From: Billgrantia zhangzhouensis
Lineage (GTDB): Bacteria; Pseudomonadota; Gammaproteobacteria; Pseudomonadales; Halomonadaceae
Direction: 5' to 3'
NCBI RefSeq assembly: GCF_021404465.1
Contig: NZ_JABFTT010000008.1
Coordinates: forward strand, 62,001 to 126,000
Length of the DNA stretch: 64,000 nt
Positions within the stretch are counted from its first letter, which is position 1; the number at the start of each line of letters is the position of its first letter. Positions 31,920 to 42,588 of this stretch are shown one piece after another. A program made the translations under genes and the position numbers. The notes beneath the pieces are model-generated. The model did no database searches and was not told where the DNA came from. It worked only from the letters and a program-made list of their open reading frames with translations.

Positions 31920-32789
31920 ATGGCAGCGATCAGCGCTTCCCAGGTCAAGGAACTGCGCGAGCGTACCGGGCTCGGCATGATGGAGTGCAAGAAGGCACTC
32001 ACCGAGGCGGATGGCGACATCGAAGTCGCCATCGAGAACCTGCGCAAGAGCTCTGGCCTCAAGGCCGCCAAGAAGGCCGGTCGTACCGCCGCCGAAGGCA
32101 CCGTGGCGACCCGTGTCGCCGAGGATGGCAGCTACGGCGTGGTGGTCGAGATCAACTCCGAGACCGACTTCGTCGCCCGCGACGACAACTTCAAGGCCTT
32201 CGCCGACAAGGTGGCCGACGCTTTCTTCACCGCCAAGAGCGAAGACGTGGCAGCGGTGATGGCCGGTGAGCTGGAAACCGCCCGTGAGCAACTGGTGCAG
32301 AAAATCGGCGAGAACATCGGCGTGCGTCGCTGCGCCGTTGTCGAGGCGCCCGAAGGCGGACTGGTGGGCGAATACGTCCACGGCGGCCGCATCGGCGTGC
32401 TCACCCTGCTCAAGGGCGGTAACACCGAAGTGGCCAAGGACGTCGCCATGCACGTGGCCGCGATCAACCCGGCCGTGGCGCGCCCCGAGGACATGCCTCA
32501 GGAGCAGCTCGACAAGGAAAAGGCGATCATCCTGGCCCAGCCCGACATGGCCGGCAAGCCCGAGCAGATCGCCGAGAAGATGGTCGAAGGCCGTCTGAAG
32601 AAGTACCTGGCCGAGAACAGCCTGACCGAGCAGCCCTTCGTCAAGGATCCGAACCAGTCCGTGGCCGAGTTCGTCAAGGCCGCTGGCGGCGAGGTGATCG
32701 GCTTCACTCGCTTCGAAGTGGGTGAGGGCATCGAGAAGGAAGAGGTCGACTTCGCCAAGGAAGTCATGGAACAGGCTGGCCGCCGCTAA
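31920..32789 (+). CDS. tsf: Translation elongation factor Ts
   Basis: EF-Ts exchanges GDP for GTP on EF-Tu. The 289-aa protein starts [20 protein letters not shown] and has the Tu-contacting [14 protein letters not shown] and the [10 protein letters not shown] core. GAGAGG precedes ATG 31920 by 8 nt. A GTG three codons earlier is in frame but overlaps that site. Confidence 0.98.
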   Translation: MAAISASQVKELRERTGLGMMECKKALTEADGDIEVAIENLRKSSGLKAAKKAGRTAAEGTVATRVAEDGSYGVVVEINSETDFVARDDNFKAFADKVADAFFTAKSEDVAAVMAGELETAREQLVQKIGENIGVRRCAVVEAPEGGLVGEYVHGGRIGVLTLLKGGNTEVAKDVAMHVAAINPAVARPEDMPQEQLDKEKAIILAQPDMAGKPEQIAEKMVEGRLKKYLAENSLTEQPFVKDPNQSVAEFVKAAGGEVIGFTRFEVGEGIEKEEVDFAKEVMEQAGRR

Positions 32790-32813
32790 GGTCAGAGGTT
32801 CCAGTTCGATGAT

Positions 32814-32835
32814 GGCGTGCGCGTGAGCGCACGCC
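32814..32835 (+). terminator. Hairpin after tsf
   Basis: A 9-bp stem (32814-32822 with 32827-32835) is capped by a GTGA tetraloop and followed by TTCTC. It is probably a weak terminator or 3' end between tsf and pyrH. Confidence 0.55.
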
Positions 32836-32908
32836 TTCTCGTATCCGGCCGCCACGTCGGTCGCAGCAGAGCGTTGCTTCATTCCACCTTGCGCCCAGGA
32901 GAGTTGCC

Positions 32909-33685
32909 ATGGCCATTCCCGATCAGGTCGATAGTCCCGCCCAGCCCCGCTCCGACAAGTCCCGCGGTGAAAAGTCCAAGTACAAGCGCATCCTGCTCAA
33001 GCTCTCCGGCGAAGCCCTCATGGGCGAGCACGACTTCGGCATCGACCCCCAGGTGCTCGATCGCATGGCGCTCGAGATCGGTCAGTTGGTGGGGATCGGC
33101 GTGCAGGTCGGTATCGTCATCGGCGGTGGCAACCTGTTCCGCGGCGCCGCGCTCAACGAAGCGGGCATGGATCGGGTCACCGGCGATCACATGGGCATGC
33201 TGGCCACGGTGATGAACGCCCTGGCCATGCGCGATGCCCTGGAGCGTTCCAACATTCGCTCGCGGGTCATGTCGGCCATCCCCATGAGCGGCGTGGTGGA
33301 ACATTACGACCGTCGCACGGCCATCCGCTACCTGACCTCGGGAGACGTGGTATTGTTCTCCGCCGGCACCGGCAATCCTTTCTTCACCACCGACTCGGCC
33401 GCTTGCCTGCGTGGCATCGAAATCGATGCCGATGTGGTGGTCAAGGCCACCAAGGTGGATGGCGTCTACGACAAGGATCCGGTGAAGCACGCCGATGCGG
33501 TCAAGTACGATCATCTGAGCTACGATAATGCGCTCGATCAGAAGCTCGGCATCATGGATTTGACCGCTATCTGCCTGGTGCGGGACCATGACATGCCGGT
33601 TCGCGTATTCAACATGAACAAGCCGGGCGCCCTGCTGAACCTGGTGGTGGGCGGCAAGGAAGGCACGCTGATAGACAGAGGTTGA
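32909..33685 (+). CDS. pyrH: UMP kinase
   Basis: PyrH phosphorylates UMP to UDP, needed for RNA, and UDP-sugars. The 258-aa amino-acid-kinase-fold protein has [25 protein letters not shown], the [13 protein letters not shown] segment, and [15 protein letters not shown]. It carries an N-terminal tail of about 24 polar residues (Pro, Ser, Lys) ahead of the usual start region. AGGAGA lies before the ATG. It precedes frr by 4 bp. Confidence 0.97.
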   Translation: MAIPDQVDSPAQPRSDKSRGEKSKYKRILLKLSGEALMGEHDFGIDPQVLDRMALEIGQLVGIGVQVGIVIGGGNLFRGAALNEAGMDRVTGDHMGMLATVMNALAMRDALERSNIRSRVMSAIPMSGVVEHYDRRTAIRYLTSGDVVLFSAGTGNPFFTTDSAACLRGIEIDADVVVKATKVDGVYDKDPVKHADAVKYDHLSYDNALDQKLGIMDLTAICLVRDHDMPVRVFNMNKPGALLNLVVGGKEGTLIDRG

Positions 33686-33689
33686 TACC

Positions 33690-34247
33690 GTGATCAATGA
33701 CATCCAGAAAGATGCCGAAAGTCGCATGAAGAAGAGCCTTGATGCCCTTCATGCCAACTTCAACAAGATCCGTACCGGGCGTGCTCACTCCAGCATTCTC
33801 GATTCGGTCACTGTGGAGTACTACGGCAGCCAGGTACCTCTCAACCAGGTCGCCTCGGTCAATGTGGAAGATGCCCGCACCCTCTCCGTGGTGCCGTGGG
33901 AGCAGAACCTGGTGCCCAAGATCGAGAAGGCGATCATGACCTCCGACCTGGGGCTGAACCCTTCCAGTGCCGGTAACGTGATCCGCGTGCCGATGCCGAT
34001 GCTCACCGAGGAAACCCGCAAGGGCTACATCAAGCAGGCTCGCTCCGAGGCCGAGAATGCCCGTGTGGCGGTACGCAACGTGCGTCGTGACGCTAATAAC
34101 GACATCAAGGCCCTGCTCAAGGAGAAGGAGATCTCCGAGGATGAGCAGCATCGTGCCGAAGACACGATCCAGAAGCTTACCGACAAGTACATCGCCGAGA
34201 TCGACAAGCAGCTCGAAGTGAAGGAACACGACCTGATGCAGGTCTGA
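33690..34247 (+). CDS. frr: Ribosome recycling factor
   Basis: RRF splits post-termination ribosomes with EF-G. The 185-aa protein begins [19 protein letters not shown], and has [13 protein letters not shown] and [20 protein letters not shown]. The start is GTG at 33690, with AGAGG 8 nt before it and only 4 nt after the pyrH stop. No ATG gives the family N-terminus. Confidence 0.97.
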   Translation: MINDIQKDAESRMKKSLDALHANFNKIRTGRAHSSILDSVTVEYYGSQVPLNQVASVNVEDARTLSVVPWEQNLVPKIEKAIMTSDLGLNPSSAGNVIRVPMPMLTEETRKGYIKQARSEAENARVAVRNVRRDANNDIKALLKEKEISEDEQHRAEDTIQKLTDKYIAEIDKQLEVKEHDLMQV

Positions 34248-34253
34248 GCAGCG

Positions 34254-34276
34254 CCGGGCGGCGACCTGTCGCCCGG
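34254..34276 (+). terminator. Hairpin after frr
   Basis: CCGGGCG (34254-34260) pairs with CGCCCGG (34270-34276), followed by TTCTT. It lies seven nt after the frr stop and is a weak terminator candidate. Confidence 0.4.
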
Positions 34277-34302
34277 TTCTTCCATCCCCATTGCGAGACA
34301 TC

Positions 34303-35079
34303 ATGACGCCAGCGCAGACCTCTGCATCGCAGATGCCCCCCAAGCCGCCCGGCGACGACCTGCCACAGCACGTGGCGATCATCATGGACGGTAACAACCG
34401 TTGGGCGCGTGCGCGTGGACTCTCCGGCATACGCGGCCACCGTGCGGGTGTCGAGGCCGTGCGTGCGGTGATTCGGCGCGCTGCCGAGCGCGGTATCCAG
34501 ACCCTGACGCTGTTCGCCTTCTCCAGCGAGAACTGGCGCCGTCCCGAGGCTGAGGTCAGCGCACTGATGGATCTTTTTCTCATCGCCCTCAAGCGTGAGG
34601 TGAAAAAGCTCCATGACAACGGCATTCGCCTCTCGGTGATCGGCGACCGCAGCGCCTTTTCCACCTCGATCCAGAAGTACATTGCCAAGGCCGAGGCATT
34701 GACCCGGGACAACCAGCGCATGCACCTAGTGATTGCCGCCAACTATGGCGGGCGCTGGGACATCGTCACGGCCGCTCGCCGTCTGGCCGAACGTGCCGCA
34801 GTTGGGGAACTCGATCCTGCCGCGATCGATGAGCACCAGCTACAGGATGAGCTGTGCCTGGCCGGCGAGGCGCCGGTGGACCTATGCATCCGGACCAGCG
34901 GTGAGCAGCGTATTTCCAACTTTCTGCTGTGGCAGATGGCCTATGCCGAACTCTATTTCACGCCGCTGCTGTGGCCGGACTTCGATGGCGATGCCTTCGA
35001 TCTGGCAGTGGACGACTTCCGCCGAAGACAGCGTCGCTTCGGAATGACCGACGAACAGATCGAGGCCGAAGGTGCTTAG
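34303..35079 (+). CDS. uppS: Undecaprenyl diphosphate synthase
   Basis: UppS makes the C55 lipid carrier for peptidoglycan and O-antigen by adding isopentenyl units to farnesyl-PP in cis. The 258-aa protein has IIMDGNNRWARARG (catalytic Asp), FAFSSENWRRP, and the C-terminal DLCIRTSGEQRISNFLLWQ-type signature with WPDF. A TTG four codons earlier is in frame, but ATG 34303 is preferred. It overlaps cdsA by 8 nt. Confidence 0.97.
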   Translation: MTPAQTSASQMPPKPPGDDLPQHVAIIMDGNNRWARARGLSGIRGHRAGVEAVRAVIRRAAERGIQTLTLFAFSSENWRRPEAEVSALMDLFLIALKREVKKLHDNGIRLSVIGDRSAFSTSIQKYIAKAEALTRDNQRMHLVIAANYGGRWDIVTAARRLAERAAVGELDPAAIDEHQLQDELCLAGEAPVDLCIRTSGEQRISNFLLWQMAYAELYFTPLLWPDFDGDAFDLAVDDFRRRQRRFGMTDEQIEAEGA

Positions 35080-35872
35080 ACAGCGGATCATTACCGCGGC
35101 GTGGCTGGCGCCGCTGACGTTGGCCGGTCTGTTCGGCCTCACGGAGGACGCTTTCGCCCTCTTTACCGGGGCCATCGTGCTGCTGGCCGCCTGGGAGTGG
35201 ACCAATCTCGCCGGCGTGACCGAGGCGGTGCGCCGCTTGGCACTGGTGGTCGGCATGGCGCTGCTGATGCTGATGCTATGGCTGGCCGGGGCCGCGCTCG
35301 CGACGTGGCCACTATGGCTAGCAGTGGCCGGCTGGGTGGCCAACCTCTATTGGGTCACTCAGTACCCCACACGGAGTGAGCAGTGGCGCTCCACGGTCAT
35401 GCGCCTGATCATGGGGTTATGGGTGCTGCTGCCGGCCTGGGTGGGTTTCAACGTATTACGCGATACTGGCGGCGTCTGGCTGCTTTATGTCCTGCTGCTG
35501 GTCTGGGGCGCCGATATCGGGGCTTACTTCAGCGGTCGTGCCTGGGGGCGGCGCAAGCTCGCGCCGGCGGTCAGCCCCGGCAAGTCGTGGGAGGGCGTCG
35601 TCGGTGGTATCGGCGTGACGCTGGCATTGGCACTGCTGTTCGCCGTCTGGCAGGGGTTGGGCCTCGCGGGCGGTCTGGGGCTGGCGCTCGCCACGGTGGT
35701 GGTGACCTTGGTCTCGGTGCTTGGTGACCTGTTCGAGAGCATGCTCAAGCGCTTTCGCGGCATCAAGGACTCCAGCAACCTGTTGCCCGGCCACGGCGGC
35801 GTGCTCGACCGCATCGACAGCCTGACCGCTGCCGTGCCGCTGTTCGCACTGCTCTCCCTTGGCGTTCTGTAG
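35072..35872 (+). CDS. cdsA: Phosphatidate cytidylyltransferase
   Basis: CdsA makes CDP-diacylglycerol, the branch point for all phospholipids. The 266-aa membrane protein has seven to eight hydrophobic segments and the C-terminal signature [19 protein letters not shown] followed by [14 protein letters not shown]. The start is GTG 35072, eight nt inside uppS, so it is probably translationally coupled. Confidence 0.95.
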   Translation: MLRQRIITAAWLAPLTLAGLFGLTEDAFALFTGAIVLLAAWEWTNLAGVTEAVRRLALVVGMALLMLMLWLAGAALATWPLWLAVAGWVANLYWVTQYPTRSEQWRSTVMRLIMGLWVLLPAWVGFNVLRDTGGVWLLYVLLLVWGADIGAYFSGRAWGRRKLAPAVSPGKSWEGVVGGIGVTLALALLFAVWQGLGLAGGLGLALATVVVTLVSVLGDLFESMLKRFRGIKDSSNLLPGHGGVLDRIDSLTAAVPLFALLSLGVL

Positions 35873-35888
35873 AGTGGGGTGCTGTGAC

Positions 35889-37082
35889 ATGAGTGAGCCT
35901 CTCCGGCAGCAGCGTGTGACGGTGCTGGGTGCCACTGGCTCCATCGGTACCAATACGCTCGACGTGATCGCACGTCATCCCGAGCGCTATCGCGTGCATG
36001 CCTTGACCGCGCAGCGTTCGCGCGAGGCGCTGCTGGGGCTGTGTTTGCGCCATCATCCCGAGGTGGTGGTACTGGGCGAGGAAGCCGATGCCGCCTGGTT
36101 ACGCGAGCGCCTCTCCCGGGCGGACCTGAGCACCGAGGTGCGGGCCGGCGAAGCGGCGCTGGTCGAGGTGGCCTGCGAGGCGCAGGTGGACGTGGTGATG
36201 GCTGCCATCGTCGGTGCCGCAGGGTTGCTGCCGACGCTGGCCGCGGTGCGCGCAGGCAAGCGCGTGCTGCTGGCCAACAAGGAAGCGCTGGTGATGTCCG
36301 GGGCGCTGTTCATGGATGCCGTGGTACGCCATGGCGCCACACTATTGCCGATCGACTCCGAACATAATGCCATCTACCAGTGTCTACCCTCCGAACATCG
36401 CGGCGGTCTGTCCCGTCACGGAGTGACTCAACTGCTGCTGACGGCTTCCGGTGGGCCTTTCCGTGGTTGGTCGCGGGAGCGTCTGGCGACGGTGACTCCG
36501 GAGCAGGCATGTGCCCATCCCAACTGGTCGATGGGGCGCAAGATCTCGGTGGATAGTGCCACACTGATGAACAAGGGTTTGGAACTGATCGAGGCGTGTT
36601 GGCTCTTCGATGCCCGACCCGAACAGGTGCAGGTGGTGGTGCACCCGCAGAGCGTGATCCACTCCATGGCGGCCTACAGTGACGGTTCGGTGCTGGCGCA
36701 GTTGGGCAACCCGGACATGCGTACCCCGATCGCTTATGGCCTGGCCTGGCCGGAGCGCATCGAGGCCGGTGTCGAGGCGCTGGATCTGTTTCAGATTGCC
36801 CGGCTCGATTTCGAGGCGCCGGATGAGGTGGCCTTCCCGTGCCTGCGGCTGGCTCGCGAGACCATGCGGGAGGGCGGGACGGCACCGGCCATTCTCAATG
36901 GTGCCAACGAAGTGGCCGTCGATGCCTTTCTGGCGGGCCGGTTGAGCTTCCCTGGCATCGCTGAGCTGGTGGCCGCGACTCTCGAGGCGCTGCCGGCCGA
37001 AGCCGGCGGCGACCTGGAAGCCATCCTGGATGCCGATGCCCGAGCGCGCCAGGCGGCGCGTGAATGGCTGGAAAGGCACTGA
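35889..37082 (+). CDS. dxr: 1-deoxy-D-xylulose 5-phosphate reductoisomerase
   Basis: Dxr performs the first committed step of the non-mevalonate isoprenoid pathway and so feeds UppS next door. The 397-aa protein has the NADPH motif [29 protein letters not shown] (metal Asp and Glu), the flexible loop [21 protein letters not shown], and [11 protein letters not shown] 35889 gives the family start; the frame opens ten codons earlier inside cdsA. Confidence 0.97.
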   Translation: MSEPLRQQRVTVLGATGSIGTNTLDVIARHPERYRVHALTAQRSREALLGLCLRHHPEVVVLGEEADAAWLRERLSRADLSTEVRAGEAALVEVACEAQVDVVMAAIVGAAGLLPTLAAVRAGKRVLLANKEALVMSGALFMDAVVRHGATLLPIDSEHNAIYQCLPSEHRGGLSRHGVTQLLLTASGGPFRGWSRERLATVTPEQACAHPNWSMGRKISVDSATLMNKGLELIEACWLFDARPEQVQVVVHPQSVIHSMAAYSDGSVLAQLGNPDMRTPIAYGLAWPERIEAGVEALDLFQIARLDFEAPDEVAFPCLRLARETMREGGTAPAILNGANEVAVDAFLAGRLSFPGIAELVAATLEALPAEAGGDLEAILDADARARQAAREWLERH

Positions 37083-37127
37083 GCCGGTCTGTGCCGGTCT
37101 AAATGTAGTTCTATCAAGGAGGCTGTC

Positions 37128-38486
37128 TTGGGCCTGATCCAGAACGTGCTGGCCGTCATCGTGGTGCTAGGCTTGTTGATCACCTTCCACGAGTTCGGCC
37201 ATTACTGGGTGGCGCGTCGCTGCGGTGTCCGGGTGCTGCGCTTCTCGGTGGGATTCGGCAAACCGATCTGGTCTCGTGTCGACCGTCATGGGACCGAGTT
37301 CGCCGTGGCGGCGATTCCGCTCGGTGGCTACGTCAAGATGCTCGATGAGCGTGAGGCCCCGGTCCCTGGCGAGCAGCTCCACGAAACGTTCAATCGCAAG
37401 ACGGTATGGCAGCGTATCGCCATCGTCGCGGCGGGCCCCCTGGCCAACTTCCTGCTCGCCATCGTCGCCTACTGGGCTCTGTTCGTAGCTGGCACTACCA
37501 CGGTGGCGCCGGTGGTGGGCAACGTGACGCCCGACTCGCCGGCAGCCCACAGTGGTCTGGCCAGCGGACAGGAGATCGTTTCGGTTCAGGGTAGTGCCGT
37601 GCGCTCCTGGGACGAGATCAACCTGCGCCTGATCGCTCACATTGGCGCCAGCGGCGAACTGATCTTCCAGGCGCGCGACGATGCCACGTCCGGCCCGAGC
37701 GAATACCGCCTGCCCGTGCAGGACTACCTGGTGCGCCAGGATCCCCCGCAGCCGTTGGCGAGCCTCGGCATCACGCCTTGGCAGCCGCGCTTCCCCGCCG
37801 TGCTGGGACAGGTGCTCGATGGCCAGGCGGCCGCCGAGGCGGGGCTACAGCCGGGTGACGAGATCCTGGCCGTCAACGGGCATTCTGTCGATGAGTGGAT
37901 GGATTTCGTCAGTGTAGTGCGCGCCAGCCCCGGCGAGACGTTGGAGCTCGAGGTGGCACGTGGCGACGAACGTCTCGAGCTGACGCTTGTCCCTGGCTCG
38001 CGCGAAATCGAGACGGGGGCGGCCATCGGTTATGTCGGAGCCGGCGTCGAACCGGTCGAGTGGCCCGAGGAGCTTCGCCGCGAGATCCGTTATGGGCCCG
38101 TGGCGGCGGTGGGACAGGCCATGAGCCGTACCGGCGAGATGACCGTGCTGACCCTCGACGCCATCCGCAAGATGCTGGTGGGGCTGATCTCGCCGACCAA
38201 CTTGTCGGGGCCGATCACCATCGCCCAGATGGCGGGGGATACGGCGCGCACCGGGCTGGAGAGCTTCGTCAGCTTCCTGGCTTACCTCTCGATCAGCCTG
38301 GCAGTACTCAATCTATTACCGATTCCGGTACTTGACGGCGGCCACCTGCTTTATTATTTCGTCGAAGCAGTGCGCGGCCGGCCGGTATCGGAACGGGCTC
38401 AGGCGGTTGGGCTGCGCATCGGCCTGGCGCTGGTCGGCATGCTGATGCTGATGGCCCTGTATTTCGATCTGATGCGTCTCTGGTAG
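37128..38486 (+). CDS. rseP: Site-2 protease RseP
   Basis: RseP is the inner-membrane metalloprotease that cuts anti-sigma factor RseA and releases sigma-E when outer-membrane assembly fails. The 452-aa protein has HEFGH at residues 21-25 in the first membrane segment, two periplasmic PDZ domains in the middle, and LLPIPVLDGGHLLYY with the third zinc ligand. The start is TTG with a perfect AAGGAGG 5 nt upstream. It precedes bamA, whose product it monitors. Confidence 0.96.
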   Translation: MGLIQNVLAVIVVLGLLITFHEFGHYWVARRCGVRVLRFSVGFGKPIWSRVDRHGTEFAVAAIPLGGYVKMLDEREAPVPGEQLHETFNRKTVWQRIAIVAAGPLANFLLAIVAYWALFVAGTTTVAPVVGNVTPDSPAAHSGLASGQEIVSVQGSAVRSWDEINLRLIAHIGASGELIFQARDDATSGPSEYRLPVQDYLVRQDPPQPLASLGITPWQPRFPAVLGQVLDGQAAAEAGLQPGDEILAVNGHSVDEWMDFVSVVRASPGETLELEVARGDERLELTLVPGSREIETGAAIGYVGAGVEPVEWPEELRREIRYGPVAAVGQAMSRTGEMTVLTLDAIRKMLVGLISPTNLSGPITIAQMAGDTARTGLESFVSFLAYLSISLAVLNLLPIPVLDGGHLLYYFVEAVRGRPVSERAQAVGLRIGLALVGMLMLMALYFDLMRLW

Positions 38487-38512
38487 CAAGCGCCCCTATC
38501 GGGGCACAGGGA

Positions 38513-38531
38513 GGCAGAGCTTCGCTCTGCC
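38513..38531 (+). terminator. Hairpin in the rseP-bamA gap
   Basis: GGCAGAGC (38513-38520) and GCTCTGCC (38524-38531) pair around TTC. A second weak stem precedes it. There is no clear U-run; it may trim or attenuate transcription between rseP and bamA. Confidence 0.45.
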
Positions 38532-38606
38532 TTGTCAGTCACCCGCACATATGTATATGGTGCCTGTCTGGACAGGCAGGCGGATCAACGCGAGCGAAGC
38601 GACTGC

Positions 38607-40949
38607 ATGAATATCAAGACCCTCGGACTGGCGGCACTGCTGCTGGCCGGTTCCAGTACGGTGCTGGCCCAATCCTTTGAAGTTTCCGACATCCGCGTGG
38701 AAGGGCTGCAGCGGGTTTCCGCCGCCTCCGTCTTCAACGCCTTCCCCATCAGCGCAAGAGACAGGGTGGACGACCGCGAGCTTGCCGAGGCAGCCCGCAA
38801 CCTGTTCGCCACTGGCCTGTTCGAGGACATTCAGCTCGCCCGTGACGGCGACGTCCTGGTCATTCAGGTCGTCGAGCGGCCAACCATCTCGCGGCTCAAC
38901 ATCAGTGGCAACCGTCGCCTCTCCGAGGAAGACCTGCGCCGTGGTCTGCGCGAAGGCGGACTAGCCGAAGGTCAGGTGCTGCAAATTTCCACGCTCGAGG
39001 ACATCCAGCGCGAACTCGAGGGTGTCTACCAGGCCCAGGGGCGCTACAGCGCCCGTATCGAAACCAGCGTGAGTGAGATCGACGAGGGCCGGGTTCAGGT
39101 CGATATCGACATCAACGAAGGTGCCGTCGCCAATATCCGCCAGATCAATATCGTCGGCAATCGCCAGTTCGATGACGACGAGCTGCGCGAGGTATTCGAA
39201 CTCAACGACCGCCCGGGACGTTTCTTCGGTTGGTTCTCCCGTGACGAGTACTCCCGCGAGGCGCTGGCCGGCGATCTCGAGCGGCTGCGCTCGTTCTACC
39301 TCGATCGCGGTTACGTCAACTTCAATATCACCTCCACCCAGGTTTCCATCAGCCCGGACAAGTCGCAGATCTTCGTCACCATCAACGTCGACGAGGGTAG
39401 CCAGTACCGCCTGGGCGACATCCGCTTCGCCGGCGACCTGCAGATCGGCGAACGCGAGGCGCGCAACCTGCTGCAAGTGCAGAGTGGCGAGATCTTCTCG
39501 CGTAGCGACGTCACCGCCTCCACCGAGGCGCTGCGCTCGCGCCTGGGCGCAGAGGGCTTCGCCTTTGCCCGGGTCGACGGGGTGCCCGAACCGCGTGCCG
39601 ATGGCGAGACCGTCGATCTCACCTTCAGCATTGAGCCGGGGCAGCGTGCCTATGTGAGGCGGATCAACTTCATCGGCAATACCACTACTCAGGACGAGGT
39701 GCTGCGCCGCGAAATGATCCAGATGGAGGGGGCGCCGGCTTCCACCGAATCGATCAGCCAGTCGCGCCGTCGACTGGAGCGACTGGGCTTCTTCCGTCAG
39801 GTCGAGGTGGAGACCCAGCCGGTGGCCGGTGAGTCTGACAAGCTGGACGTCACCTATACGGTGGAGGAACAGCCCTCCGGATCGATTTCGGCCAGCATCG
39901 GCTTCTCCCAGAGCGCTGGCGTGATCTACGGCGCGGCGCTGGCTCAGAACAACTTCCTGGGTACCGGCAACCGCGTCAACATCGGCGCCCAGCGAAGCGA
40001 TACCTTCACCAGTGTCAACTTCGGCTTCACCGACCCGTACTGGACGCTGGATGGCATTTCGCGCGGCTACAACCTGTTCTACCGCGAAACCGATTACGAG
40101 GATTCGGACATTTCGACGTACTCCACCGACGCCTACGGCGCGGGGATCAACTTCGGCTATCCGATCAGCGAGCTGTCGCGGCTCAACTTCGGTGCCAGCG
40201 TCGAGGACCTGACGGTCAAGACCTATCGCGACACCGCCTCGGAGATCGTGCGCTACGTCGAGGAGCAAGGCGACAGCGCCCAGAGCCTCAAGCTTACCGC
40301 CAGTTGGACGCGCAACAATCTCAACCGCGGCATCATGCCCACCTCCGGCAACTATCAGCGCCTGTCGCTGGAGACCGCGGCCCCCGGCAGCGATGCCGAC
40401 TACTTCAAGCTGCGCGCGCGTGCCCAGCAGCTCTTCGCCCTCAACGAGGAGGAGACCTGGGCGCTCAAGCTCGGCACTACCCTGGGCTATGCCGATAGCA
40501 TCGGCAGCGATCCCTATCCGTTCTACGAGAACTTCTTCGCTGGCGGCCTGGGTTCGGTACGCGGCTTCACCGGGAACACTCTGGGCCAGCGCACCACGCC
40601 GCGCGAGTCCGGGCGTGACCGCACCTTGGGCGGCAATGTCCTGATCGAAGGCAGTGCCGAGCTGCTCTTCCCGCTGCCCTTCATCGAGGACCAGCGTTCG
40701 CTGCAGACCGGTTTCTTCATCGACGCCGGCAACACTTTCCTGACCAGTTGTTATGACGTGATGCCCGGGGACGAACCGTCACGCTGCTCGTCCGGGGTCG
40801 ACCTGGGCGACCTGCGTTACAGCATCGGCGTGGGGCTCTCCTGGCTGACTCCGGTGGGACCGTTGACCTTCAGCATCGCCGAGCCGCTCAACGACGAGAG
40901 CGGCGACGATACGCAGTTCTTCCAATTCTCACTGGGCCAGACCTTCTGA
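38607..40949 (+). CDS. bamA: Outer membrane protein assembly factor BamA
   Basis: BamA is the essential insertase for beta-barrel proteins. The 780-aa protein begins with a signal peptide (MNIKTLGLAALLLAGSST, cut after LAQ). Five POTRA domains follow to about residue 420, then a 16-strand barrel. The conserved barrel segment GGLGSVRGFTGNTLG is the VRGF lid-lock loop, and the last residue is Phe (LGQTF). The upstream open frame is rejected because the signal peptide begins at 38607. Confidence 0.97.
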   Translation: MNIKTLGLAALLLAGSSTVLAQSFEVSDIRVEGLQRVSAASVFNAFPISARDRVDDRELAEAARNLFATGLFEDIQLARDGDVLVIQVVERPTISRLNISGNRRLSEEDLRRGLREGGLAEGQVLQISTLEDIQRELEGVYQAQGRYSARIETSVSEIDEGRVQVDIDINEGAVANIRQINIVGNRQFDDDELREVFELNDRPGRFFGWFSRDEYSREALAGDLERLRSFYLDRGYVNFNITSTQVSISPDKSQIFVTINVDEGSQYRLGDIRFAGDLQIGEREARNLLQVQSGEIFSRSDVTASTEALRSRLGAEGFAFARVDGVPEPRADGETVDLTFSIEPGQRAYVRRINFIGNTTTQDEVLRREMIQMEGAPASTESISQSRRRLERLGFFRQVEVETQPVAGESDKLDVTYTVEEQPSGSISASIGFSQSAGVIYGAALAQNNFLGTGNRVNIGAQRSDTFTSVNFGFTDPYWTLDGISRGYNLFYRETDYEDSDISTYSTDAYGAGINFGYPISELSRLNFGASVEDLTVKTYRDTASEIVRYVEEQGDSAQSLKLTASWTRNNLNRGIMPTSGNYQRLSLETAAPGSDADYFKLRARAQQLFALNEEETWALKLGTTLGYADSIGSDPYPFYENFFAGGLGSVRGFTGNTLGQRTTPRESGRDRTLGGNVLIEGSAELLFPLPFIEDQRSLQTGFFIDAGNTFLTSCYDVMPGDEPSRCSSGVDLGDLRYSIGVGLSWLTPVGPLTFSIAEPLNDESGDDTQFFQFSLGQTF

Positions 40950-40974
40950 GCCGGCCTGCCAAGAGGTGTTCTAC

Positions 40975-41478
40975 ATGCGTAAGTTGACAGCCATTCTCTG
41001 CCTGGCTTTGCTGGCCATCGTGGCGCTGCCGGCCCACTCGGCCGAGGTTGCGGTACTCGATTGGCGCCAGGCGCTGCTCGCGTCCGATGCCGCCCAGCGC
41101 TCCATGCAGCAGCTCGAGAGCCGTCTGGCTGGGCAGCAGCAGGAGGCCCAGTCTCTGGGGCAGGAACTCTCCCAGCTGCAGCAGCGACTGCAGCAGGAAG
41201 GAGAAAGCCTGCCCGATGCCCAGCGTCAGTCGTTGATCCAGGAGTTCCAGCAGAAGGGCAGCCGCTTCGAGCAACTGCGTCAGCAGATCATGGAAGAGCA
41301 GATGCGCGCCGAGCAGGAGTTCCTGCAGCAGGCCGAACCGAAGCTCGAGCAGGCCGTTGAACAGGTCATCTCGCGGCACGGCGTGCAGGTGCTGGTGGAG
41401 CCCCAGGGCGTGCTGCATTCCGAACAGGACCTGCCTAACCTGACGGGTGAAGTGATCGAGATTCTCAACTCACTCTGA
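40975..41478 (+). CDS. skp: Periplasmic chaperone Skp (OmpH family)
   Basis: Skp holds unfolded outer-membrane proteins on the way to BamA. The 167-aa protein has a signal peptide (cleavage after PAHSA) and a long Gln/Glu-rich coiled coil (residues about 40-130), then a short beta segment. It is expected to trimerise. AGAGGTG precedes ATG 40975. Its place between bamA and lpxD is the usual one. Confidence 0.93.
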   Translation: MRKLTAILCLALLAIVALPAHSAEVAVLDWRQALLASDAAQRSMQQLESRLAGQQQEAQSLGQELSQLQQRLQQEGESLPDAQRQSLIQEFQQKGSRFEQLRQQIMEEQMRAEQEFLQQAEPKLEQAVEQVISRHGVQVLVEPQGVLHSEQDLPNLTGEVIEILNSL

Positions 41479-41520
41479 TATCCATTGCGGCACTGCCGCA
41501 CGCGGTCGACACGGGTTTCC

Positions 41521-42561
41521 ATGACGCACCCTGCTACTCCCGAATTCACCCTGGCCGAGCTTGCCGAAAGGCTCGGTGCTCATCTGGTCGGCGATGGCAG
41601 CCGCCGGGTCCGGGGGCTGGCTTCCCTCAAGGAGGCTGGTCCCGACCAGGTCGCTTTCGTTGCCAACCGCTCCTACCTCAAGGATCTCGCCAACGCGCGG
41701 GCCGGTGCCGTGCTGCTGCATCCGGAGCATGCCGCTGCCTGCCCTGTGGCGCGCCTGGAACTGGCCAATCCCTATCTTGGCTATGCCCACCTGTCGCAGC
41801 TGTTCGATCCCATCCTTGCGCCGCCGCAAGGTGGCGTCCATCCGGCGGCCGTGGTGGCGGACGACGTGGTGCTGGGTGCGCGGGTTTCGATCGGCCCCAA
41901 TGCCGTCGTCGAGAGCGGGGTGGAGCTGGGGGACGAGGTGGTGGTCGGCGCCGGCTGCTTCATCGGTGCCGGCTCGCATATCGGCGCCGGCTCACGGCTA
42001 CACCCCAACGTCACCGTCTGTCATGGCGTGATCATCGGGGCGCGGGCCATCCTGCACAGCGGCTGCGTGATCGGCGGCGACGGCTTCGGCTTCGCCCACG
42101 ATGGCAGCCGCTGGCACAAGATCGCCCAGCTCGGTGGCGTGGTGTTGGGCGACGACGTCGAGGTTGGCAGCTGTTCCAGTATCGACCGCGGTGCGCTCGA
42201 CGACACCGTGATCGGTAACGACGTCAAGATAGACAGCCAGGTACAGATCGCGCATAACGTGCGCATCGGCGATCATACGGCGCTGGCCGGCTGTGTCGGG
42301 ATCGCCGGCTCCACCAAGGTGGGCAGGAACTGCATGCTGGGGGGGGGGGTGGGTCTCTCAGGACACCTGACGATCTGCGACGGCGTACAGGTCACCGGCA
42401 TGAGCCTGGTGACCAACTCGATCCACGAACCGGGCGTCTATTCATCGGGCACCGGGGCCATGACCAATGCCCAGTGGCGCAAGAACGCGGTACGTTTCAA
42501 GCAGCTCGACGACATGGCTCGTCGCTTGAGCCGGCTGGAGAAGCGCAGCCAAGAGGGTTGA
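41521..42561 (+). CDS. lpxD: UDP-3-O-(3-hydroxyacyl)glucosamine N-acyltransferase
   Basis: LpxD adds the N-linked hydroxyacyl chain in lipid A synthesis. The 346-aa protein has an N-terminal uridine-binding domain ([17 protein letters not shown]) and a left-handed beta-helix of hexapeptides, with the catalytic His in [15 protein letters not shown] run of 11 G (42339-42349) encodes Leu-Gly-Gly-Gly-Val in the helix; the frame is intact here. The start is ATG 41521, 42 nt after skp. Confidence 0.96.
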   Translation: MTHPATPEFTLAELAERLGAHLVGDGSRRVRGLASLKEAGPDQVAFVANRSYLKDLANARAGAVLLHPEHAAACPVARLELANPYLGYAHLSQLFDPILAPPQGGVHPAAVVADDVVLGARVSIGPNAVVESGVELGDEVVVGAGCFIGAGSHIGAGSRLHPNVTVCHGVIIGARAILHSGCVIGGDGFGFAHDGSRWHKIAQLGGVVLGDDVEVGSCSSIDRGALDDTVIGNDVKIDSQVQIAHNVRIGDHTALAGCVGIAGSTKVGRNCMLGGGVGLSGHLTICDGVQVTGMSLVTNSIHEPGVYSSGTGAMTNAQWRKNAVRFKQLDDMARRLSRLEKRSQEG

Positions 42562-42585
42562 GACGAAATCGGGCGGCGCTATAAT
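42558..42585 (+). promoter_or_regulatory. Likely internal promoter for fabZ-lpxA-lpxB
   Basis: TTGAGA (42558-42563) and a perfect TATAAT (42580-42585) are 16 nt apart, at the very end of lpxD. Transcription would start near 42592, inside the hairpin described next. Confidence 0.65.
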
Positions 42586-42588
42586 TCC

